Assembly: GCA_018398765.1 (NCBI GenBank)
Contig: JAHBMJ010001719.1
Location: forward strand, 12,887-26,582
DNA from: Chromera velia
Lineage: Eukaryota > Sar > Chromeraceae
Direction of reading: 5' to 3'
DNA: 13,696 nucleotides
Of this stretch, positions 1 to 9,660 are shown one piece after another. Every line of letters begins with the position of its first letter. The stretch's first letter is position 1. The position numbers were made by a program, and so were the translations under genes. Below the pieces are notes generated by a model. The model was not told the DNA's origin. It was given only the letters and a program-made list of their open reading frames with translations, and did no database searches.

Positions 1-170
1 ATGGGCCCCGGCAAGCCATCAAAGGAGCAGCGGGAGGCTCCACGAGAGAGCGGGTCCCTGAACTTGTCTAAGTCCGACGGGATTATCCCCAGGGCGATTC
101 AGCACCTCTTCGACCGGATCAAGGAGGAGCAGGCAGCGGCAGGGGACTCTGACGAGGCAAAGGCAACCAG
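1..170 (+). CDS. Exon 1: motor, extended loop after the P-loop and GIIPRA helix
   Basis: Frame 1 from base 1. Encodes [14 protein letters not shown]..., then [18 protein letters not shown] and a charged linker. GIIPRAI is the conserved kinesin segment that follows loop L5. The opening Met matches the Met after the P-loop (GKTxTM) in other kinesins, so it is probably internal and not the start codon. About 25 residues separate it from GIIPR, against roughly 10 in typical kinesin-2, so loop L5 looks extended. The exon ends in phase 2 at CAG|GTGAGC; its last two bases (AG) plus the first base of exon 2 make Arg57. Confidence 0.85.
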
Positions 171-3100
171 GTGAGCCGGCCAAACAAAAAAAAGCAAAAC
201 AAACACAAATCATCAGTACAGACTCGTAGAAAGAACCATTAGCAGCTGGGCAGGTAGGCAGACGGGGGGAAGGCAGTGAAAGGATTGAATGAGAAAACCC
301 CTGAGGGCGGAAGGAAGGGAGGGCGCTAACGTTCTTCTATCCAGACTCAATTTTCTGCTGTCGGCGAACGGAGTATGGTAGACCCCACGAGCACACATGC
401 ACGGGTTCATATTCCCTCCCTCCCTGCGGCTCGAGTGAGTGGGAAGAGGTCTTTGTCACGATCAGAGGCTTCCTTCCTTCTGAGAGAGAATCCACTCGAG
501 AAGAGAAGAACACCTTTGAGTGAACGAACGAACTGCTCTACACGAAGGCATGCAGGAAGGAAGGAAGGAAGATCGGAGGGACAGACATGTTCTTTCTTTT
601 TTTCTTTCTTTCTTTCTTTCTCTCTTTCTTTCTTGCTTTCTTTGTCTCCTTGCTTGCAGATATCTCGTGAGGGCCTCGTTTGTGGAGATCTACAACCGAA
701 AGATATTTGACCTTTTTGCTGCTGACAAGGAGGGTGGGGGGGGGGAACCAGAGAGTCTCCAGTTGAAAGGGGATGGCCAGCAGGTGTACGTAGACGGGCT
801 CAGTTGGAGAGAGGTCGGTGTTTCTGTGGACTTTTGCTTCTGCTCCATTACTCAGAGTATTCGTTTTCTCTGTGAATCGCAAGAAATTTTTTTTTTTCGG
901 ACTTCAGTTTCTTCTTTCTGGGATCTTCAATCCACTTGTCCGTCGCTCTCCCTGTCTGTATGGATTCATTTCTCTGCTACTCCTCTGAAGATTCAGAACA
1001 GTCTCATTCACGAGACTTCTGTACGAGATTCTTTGCCCGCTCTCCCCGGGTTGTTTGTAATCGTTCGTGCATGTATTTATATTCATGGAAACATTCGCAC
1101 AGATGTCGTGCACATGTTCAATCATCACTATATTCATCAACACAAACACTATACACCTGCAGGCCAGTTCTGCGGTGGACCTCCGACAACTTCTGAGCCT
1201 CGGGAGGAAGAATCAGCACGTACGGGGCACGCTGATGAACCTGCAGTCTTCTCGGTCGCACTCAATCTTCACTGTCGTCGTCGAGTCCTCCTTTAGATCT
1301 GCCAACTCGAAGGCCACACATGTGCGGGTCTGTCGCCAATTTTTTCTATTGCAGTGCGTGTCCGTGTCCGTATCCGTGTCCGCACGCCCGTGCGTTTGTG
1401 TGTGTCTGTGGCTGTGCAAGAGAGGGGTTGGTGTGTGTGTGTGTGTGTGGGTGGGTGCAAGGAGAGGATAAGACAAAGAAACATCAATAAGCACAGAGAG
1501 AGAGACACATACACACACGCAGAAACAGACACACCCCACACGCAGAGGGAGAGCGCAAGTTTGCACACAAGGACGCGTAAATCTCTCTGTTTCTCTCTTC
1601 TCATTTGCGTGCATGCGCTTGTATGTGTGTTGTAGTCCTCCCACCGCGTGCGCCCATGCACCCATTCAGGTCGGGAAGCTTAACCTGGTTGACCTGGCGG
1701 GGTCCGAGAACGTGAAGCAGTCGGGTGCCACAGGAGACGGCCTGAAGGAGGCCACAGAAATCAACACGGCACTATCAACGCTAGCCAACGTGATTCATGC
1801 CCTGAATCACAACCAGGGTCACGTCCCTTATAGAGACTCCAAGCTGACACGGATGCTTCAGGCAAGTTTTTTTTTTTTTTTTTCTTTCTGTGACTCCAAG
1901 CTGACACGGATGCTTCAGGCATTTTTGTTTTTTTACTCCAACTCCAAGCTGACACGGACGCTTCAGGCAATTTGTTTTTTTTTTTCTGTGACTCCAAGCT
2001 GACACGGATGCTTCAGGCACAAGTTACGGGATCGAGGGGGTGGATGAGGGAGCTTGAATGAAGATATTTATAGACGTTTTCACTCAAAATCTTCTCGATT
2101 CAGCGATCAACTTGATTGACAGTTTCGACAGGTGGAGAAAGAAGGAAAGATATACGTTGCGTTATCTGCTGGCATTATCTGTTTGCACACAAAAAACCCT
2201 TCGCTCTTGCAAGAGCCTCATCTACATCTCTACTGCTTCGAATGGTCGGATAAGAAGCTTCTAAGGTGGTGGTGTGTGCGTATCTCAGTTGGGCTCTTGT
2301 TTTTCCACTGCGTGGATCTGTGCGTGCTTTAAATTTCTGTTTCTTGCCAGTGGAGACTTGACGGAACCATGGACATCTATTTGTGGATTAGCGATGGTTG
2401 CCTGGCTGCATCCGCATTTGCATGACTGCCCTCGCTCGGGGGGCATTTTGAAGGCAACCAAAAAAGTGGATTTCCCTATCTCATATTCCTTCAGACGATT
2501 TTATCTTGAGGTCTTGCAGGACTCTTTGGGAGGAAATGCAAAGACGGTGATGGTTGCGAACATCAACCCGGAGAGAAGTGCAACAGCACACACGCTGAAC
2601 TCTCTTAGGTCGGTCGGTCGGTCGGTCGGTCAGTCAGTGAAAGGGAAGGGGAAGAAACGGCGGGTTCTCGAGTTTTGTCTTCTGTGCACATGATGAACTT
2701 GCCCTCGCTCGGGGTTCCACATGTTCCGTACAACTTTATTGCTTGCCACCCGAGCCCAGCCTTCTCTTCTGTTGTTTCTTTCTCTCACCAACCCTTTCAC
2801 CCTGCCCCGTTTTCTCACTTTCTTTTGTCTGAACCCTTTGTCGTTCAAACCTTCGCTTTTTTCTGTGTTTTTCTCATCCTCTTCCCATGCCAATTTTTTG
2901 ATTGCCTTTCTTTTCTCTTTGCTTCTTACCTTCTATCTCTCTCACTTTTGCTTCCGTCGATACTTTCTGTCTCTTTTTCTTCATTTGCGTACTTCCATTG
3001 TCCTTTCTTTGTTGTCCCCTCTGTATCTACTTACTGAAGAACCTAGAGATTTGTATGTGCCTAGAGTTGTCGGCCGGAAGCAAAAAGCACAACCTTCCCT

Positions 3101-6100
3101 TCATGTGTAAGCAGAGCATTTGCTTGGCTGGCTCCTCGCTCTGCCTCCTTTCAGTCTCGTTTTCTCTCCGTGGTCCTCCTTCAAAGTGTTGACAATGTGT
3201 TGCATACGGAGTCGCCAGCTTGCTTGGAAAGTGGGTTTTCTCTCTCGTTCAGGCTGCCAGCGTTCTGAGATTTGTCCGTTCATTCCACTGCAGGTTTGCG
3301 TACAGAGTGACAAAAGTGACAAACAAACCTAAAATTAACATCGACCCAAAGGACGCCAAAATCAGGTGGGCAAGCGGTCTCAACCAAGGAGAGCAACAAT
3401 GGTATCAGCCTGTGGGTCTCTCTCTGTCTGTCTGGATTCTGGAGAGAATCAGAGACGGCACTTTCGATTTTTGCTTTGGCTGATATGTGCATTGCATGTC
3501 GCATTCTATTAATACAACGCCTCCGTGCTTTTGCATGAACGATCGCGGCTTTTGTATGTCTTCAAATATTTGAATGCTCCCTGGTTGACGCTTACGGAAC
3601 GGTTCTCCTTCAGTTGAAAAAACTAGATTCCCTTCTTTCAAGAATGAAGACGGATAAAGAGACGGGCGCAAAACATTCAGAAATGTGAGTTGAATGAGAG
3701 ACCCCTTTGAGCAATCAATCTCGCCCCCTTGCAGAGAATACGAAGAAGAAATCGAAAAACTTCGAAGACAGTTGGAGGACAACAAAGGGGTGAGTGAGTG
3801 GCTCTGTCAGTCAGGCAGTCGATGCATTCATCATAATCACTCCATCCACCCTCCAACCGTCTGTGCATCAATCCATCTATCCATCCATCCATCCATCCAT
3901 CCATCTATCCATTCATCCATCCATCCATCTATCCATCCATCCATCCATCCATCCATCTATCCATTCATCCATCCATCCATCTATCCATCCATCCATCCAC
4001 CCAGCCAGCCTCTATCCATTCGAGTTTGTGCATACATGCAAGCATGTCTGTTTGAACGTCCTCTATCCACTCATCCATACATCTCAGAGTCCGATCTCTC
4101 CCTTTCTTCGTGTGACGATTCTGGTGGGAATGAAGAAAAAACGAAAGGTTCCCATCCTTTGTTGGAAGTATTTCTGTCAATTGCTTGGGGTGGGCAAGAG
4201 CCTTCTCTGACAAAGAGACAACGCCCCTCCTTCCAGAAAAAAAGAAATGCAGTCGTTCCATGTGGAATCGAGAGCAGCAGATTGGGGCAGCAGCTCATTG
4301 CTCAAAGGTATGAGAGAGACCGAGGCTATGGACACACATGCACCAGGCAGTGAGCAGAGAAGCTGAACATCGCCGGCTTTCTCATGCAGATGTGCTTCTG
4401 TCTCTTTTTGCCACTGTCCAGACAAATGTGTCCTCTTCCCTCCTCGTTCCAAATGGGATTCAACAGAGACGGATTGAGACAGACTTACATGGCCTTTCTC
4501 TTGCGTGGGCCTGCCGCCTTATTGAGAAACGCAAGCAAAAAGGCCCTCACTCAGAATCACCAGATCGAAATGAAGACAAGATTCCCGGCCCAATCGATCC
4601 ATCATACAGAAGATCACTTTGTTGTGCTCAAGCATTCGCTTTCTATCTGATCGTATGCCATACGCAAATGACCTCTTGTAGCTCGACTCTCTCACCCACC
4701 ACCCTAAATTTGCTTTTCCCTCTGTGTCTCTCAGGAGGACTCTGCCAGCCTCGCACGGAGTTCCATCGGGCCCGACCAGATGGAGGCCTATCAGACGCAG
4801 CTGTTGGACAGGCTGAAGGAGGTCGAGAATTTCTTTATTGGCCAGACGCAGTCGTCAGTTGCTGAGCTGAGAAAAAGCGAGACCATCATGATCGACCAGA
4901 TCGAGGCCAACAGGGAAAAGGAGCTCAATAGAATGAAGGCAGCGTTTGAGGCCAATCTCAAGATGAAGGTCAGCGAATCGGTATCAAATGGGCATGTCTC
5001 ACATCTCAACGTTGATTCATTGTGATTCGATTGCAACGTAGACAGGCAAGCAGTCTATCAGACGCGAATCTCGAAAGGCTTTGTTTGAGCGAATCTTGAA
5101 AGCCTTTCCTTTAATGGAATCAAGAACGCATATGCATTTGATTGCTTTTGTATTTGAGGTTTTTTCTGATCTACATCTGATGCCTTTAAGGCTTTTTGTT
5201 TGCTCTCGTGAAGGCAAAAGAGAGCTGTGACAAGAAATTGTGTAAAATGATTTCCTGTAGTCGTGAGTTACGGCCATTGCTTGTTCTTTTCTCTGCCCCA
5301 CCCGCCTTCTCTCTCTCCTTGTTTGTTGTTTGGACGGGATTTTTTTTTTTTTTTGCGTAGGAGCGCGTGCGTGTGTATCTGTGTATCTGTCTATCTGAAA
5401 GAACTGTATCGTCTGTCTGCTTCGTTCCCTGTCTGTCGGATAAATGTATGTATGTATGTATCTGTCCATACATACGTAGGGTCTGTATGTCTGTGTATGG
5501 CTCTGTCTCTGGGACTCTCTGTCTCTTTGCGTTTGTCCAGCTGCTCCAGTCCAGAAGTGCTCATGTTTAACTGAGTGCAGCCTTACATTAGGGAGCTCTC
5601 CGTCTCCTTGCAAATACCTTGGCGAATGAATGAATGAATGAATGAATGAATGAATGAATGAAGGAAGGAAGGAAGGAAGGAAGGAATGCATGCATGCATG
5701 AATGAATGCATGCATGAATAAAGGAAGGAAGGAATGCATGAATGAATGAATGAATGCATGAATGAATGAATGAATGAATGAATGAAGGAAGGAAGGAAGG
5801 AAGGAAGGAAGGAATGAAGGAAGGAAGGAAGGAAGGAAGGAATGCATGAATGAATGAATGAAGGAAGGAAGGAAGGAAGGAAGGAATGCATGAATGAATG
5901 AATGAATGAATGAATGAATGAATGAATGCATGAATGCATGAATCAATGAATGAATGAAGGAAGGAAGGAAGGAATGAATGAATGAATGCAGGAGGAAATT
6001 GTGACGAGTCTCCGGAGTCAGGAAACGACACTCCAGCAGACGATCGAAACCCTCAGAGGGCAGCTCGCAGTCTCGAAGGAGCAGGTGTCTGTCTTGGCGT

Positions 6101-9100
6101 CTGAAAAAGAGCAGCAGAAGTCGCAATTTGAGACTTTGGTCTCGATGTTAAAGGAGCAGCTGCAGAGAGAAGAGGCAGCAAAGAGCAGTGCGGCACAGGA
6201 TCTGCAGGCAAAGTCTCAGCAGATTGAGTCGATCAAGGATCAGATCTCGGCCTTGCAGAAAAATCACCAAGAGGAGACGGACGGAAAAGCAAAACTGCTG
6301 AAGGAGAAAGAGAGGGAACTGGAGGCAGAACGGTCAGCCAGAAGATCTCATTTCTTTCAAATAGTGTGGTTTGGGTGAAACCAAACAGAAGCTTGTGCAG
6401 GCTTGGAAAGGCAGGCACACTTTTAGTGTCCCCCCCCTGTTTGCCGTTATTCTCTGTCCTGATTGCTCTCTCTGCCTGCCTACCTGCCTGCCCATGTTGC
6501 CGCCTCCCTCCCTCCCTTTCTCACGCATACATGCATGCATGAAGATCTGGGGCCTCGATTAAGCGGGGGATCTTCTCCCGTTGTCCTTTTTTCTCATTTG
6601 CTCGTCCGTCTTTGAAGCGGCGTCATATGGAATGACCTCTTTATTCCCTCCTGCCTGCCTCTCTGCCTGCAGCTACGAGACCGCAAAGCTGAAGAACCTC
6701 CTTGCAGACAAGGAGAGAGACCACGATGCCAAAGAGTCCCAGTTGAAGGAGGCAGGGGACAGCAGGGTGGTTGAGCTGACCGCCCAGCTGGCAGCCGAGA
6801 GAGAGCGTCACAGGCTGGAGAAGGAACACCTGGAGGCCCTGCTGAAGGCCGCCAGATCTGAATTGGCATCTCAGCAGGAGGACAGGCAGCGCACTGAGAG
6901 CGCACTGCGGGCAGAGATCAGAGACCTGCACGATGCCAAGAGTGAACTCGAAGGGAGGATGAAGGAGGACCTCTCCCAAATGAAGTCAGTGAATGTGCGT
7001 GTGTGTGAGAGAGAGAGAGAGTAGAAACATACGTCTTTTAGGATGAGCGTGCGTTTCAGTTAGACACAAAGTGTTTGCTGTGTCCCATCATTTGTCTATC
7101 TGAGGGCCGAAGGAGAGCCAACTGAATAGAGGAAAGAAAAACTAGACGAATGCTTCGGGACATCCACTGGGGTTGGCCAGAATATCACTCAGTATTCGTC
7201 AAGACAAATTGAGAGATTTTGGGGGTGCAAAGCTCCCTCCTGTTGCTTTCCTCCCTCTCCTCTGCGGTTGCTCTGAGACGAGACGCCATTGGAAAGGAGC
7301 GCTGTGGACTCTTTGGGGGGATGTAGTCAAAAAGCACGTTTTTCTATGTCGACATGAGATGGGTCGATCTGATCTATTGAAAAATTTCTTCTTTTCTGTG
7401 CAGCGCCTCAAAGCAGTCAGTCGAAGAGGGTCTGAGAGAATCTCTGAAAGAGGCAAGGGAGAATGCCAACAGAGACAGACAGGAGAGAGAAGCGCTTCAC
7501 AAACAGGTGGAAACTCTCGGAGAGGAAAAGTATGAGCTCGCGAGAGAGAAAGTCCAGGCACGAGTGGAGATTGAGGAGCTTCAGGGAAAACTGAAAGTCC
7601 TCCAGACAGACTTAGAGGTCCGTTTTTTTATTGGCTGCATGCATGGCTCTGTCGTTGTTCCACTTATTCGTTTCAATCTCTTATTCGTTCACCCACACAT
7701 TCACTAATGCCAGAAGAGAGAACGGGGAACACACTTGCATCAACGGTCCAGAAAGAGAGCAGAGAACACAGATAGACCAGGCAGAGACGAAGAGAGGGAC
7801 ACGCTCACAAAAGGAGGACAGAGATAGAGGGCAAATTCTCCACAAATGGAAAAAGGCAAGTAAGTGCTTTAATTCGCACCGGCAGGAAATGGAGTCCTAT
7901 GTGAGGAGACTCGATCAGATAAGAAAGAGAAGCTGCGACCAACCAATTGATGCGACTGCAATCAAAAGACGAAGATGCCCTCTTTGCATCGTTTTTGAAA
8001 CAAAGGAGCGACGGCATGAGATGCATCTATTTTTTGTGGTGGCACACATGTGCTTTGGCATGTGCATGTAAACAGTTTGGTCCGCATGTCCAACTCGGCC
8101 TTCTTGCTTGTGCATGTGCAGGTGGCTGAACGCTGCAGTTCTTCTCTAAAAGAAGAAGTGACAGGTCTGAGAGAAGAACTGGAAGAAGCAAATCGGCAGA
8201 GACGCCAGGAGGCAACCCGGGCTCGTGAAGAGAGTGAGGAGAGAGAGAAGGAGATGAGGCGACAGGCAAAGAAGGAGAGGGATGAATGGGAAGAGGAAAA
8301 GATGATCATGGAGAAGAGAGCAGCAGAACTCCAACAGGAGGTCCTCGCGGTTCACGACGAAAAGACAAAAGTGGTGGAGAAAATGAAAGCAGAGGTGGGT
8401 TTTCTGAATTTTTCGTACTAGTGGGTAGAGAAATACGAGTGATCTCAAAAAAGGGTACGCATCGCAAAGAAGACAAAGAACAAAATCCACGCAAAAAGAG
8501 ACAGGCGGGAAAAAGAAAGCCTAGCGCGTCATCCATCTTGCGTGTGAGAGTTTTGAGTGTCTTATGAGCAGACCACAAGAAAGGTCAACAAAGAAAAGAC
8601 CGCGTGAATTTGCTCGCCCTTTAAATACATCAGCATCAACTCACTCAATGTCATGCAACTGATGTCCATGCCGGACTCAACAATTTCCCTTCCCATGCAC
8701 TGCGTGCAGTCCGAAAAAGAGCTCCAGATTCTCAACGACGCACTCAAAAAGGCGCGGGAGTCCAGCGAGAGTCACCAGGGGGCTTTCGTTGTAGAGAAGG
8801 AAGAACTGCAGAGAAGGCTTCAGAAACTTGAGAGGGAGAAAGAAAGGGAAGTCGAAGATCTTCAAAGCTCTCTGGACAACACACGGAAATCGGTCTGTCG
8901 TTTTCGTTCGTGTTGTTCTTTCTATGCGAGGTCGGCGTTTCGCAGGCCGTGTGCTTCTTGTTGCTCATCAATCTTTCTTTCAGTCTGCCGCCTCACCGAG
9001 AGGAATTTGATGTCTTGCCAAATAGAATTGAGGATGGATCAACTTACTCATTTGTTAATCTCTTCGCCTTTTTTGTAGTTTATTTTGGTATTTTTGTTTT

Positions 9101-9618
9101 TGTTGTTGTTTCGTTTGCTTCTTTCCGAATAGTCCGCCAAGTATGCCGATGGGATCACAAAGTCAAAGGAGCGCTTGTGCACCGCATTGTGAATGAAGGT
9201 GAGTGAGCACGATACCATTGGGATTGTCGAACTTTAACATTTGTTTTTTGTGAACCATGTGCCGCCATGCTTGATTTCTTGTTTCCTCTTTACCTCCATC
9301 TTGTTCATGTGTGATGCGTGCCTGCACAATGCAGCTCGAGGGTCGGATTCGAGAGGTCGAGGAGCTTCTGTCATCTTCCGAGCAAGAGAAGAGGCGACTT
9401 GAGGAGGAATGCAGAGGAGTTCGGAGACGGATGGAGGAACAAGAGGCGTCGGTGGTGGAGGCAAAGGAACTCAATGCTCGGTCTCTCGAGAGATGGAAAA
9501 CATCGGTCGGTCAGTCACTCAGTCAGTCAGTGGGCTCGCCTCCCATCGCTTTGTATACAAACAGAAAGGGAGGCAGGCACACAAGCAGATAGGCAAGGAG
9601 ATAGACGAAGGATAGATG

Positions 9619-9660
<42 letters not shown>

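Noticed and set aside
1-3. ATG at base 1 as the true start codon
   Set aside because: The kinesin P-loop and N-terminal strands should precede this point; the Met matches the conserved internal Met after GKTxT. The window edge hides the real start.
3614-3686. Exon-like stretch in intron 6 ([14 protein letters not shown]... before GTGAGT)
   Set aside because: Exon 6 ends in phase 2, and joining it here gives AGT TGA, a stop. Exons 6 and 7 join perfectly without it ([14 protein letters not shown]).
4247-4308. Possible short exon in intron 7 before GTATGA
   Set aside because: Exons 7 and 8 meet in phase 0, and none of the acceptor choices here gives a phase 0-0 exon.
3694-4353. 219-codon + strand frame with IHPS repeats
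   Set aside because: Only its start (exon 7) is kinesin. The rest is the ATCC array, which has no stops in any frame, plus intron sequence.
5017-6126. 369-codon minus-strand open frame with IHSF/LPSF repeats
   Set aside because: It is the complement of the GAAT/GAAG array, which lacks stops on that strand by composition, and it overlaps exon 9 of a well-supported gene.
7885-8071. Open frame in intron 11 after GGCAG
   Set aside because: Weak pyrimidine tract, Cys/His-containing but not coil-like sequence, no fitting in-phase donor; exons 11 and 12 join in phase without it.
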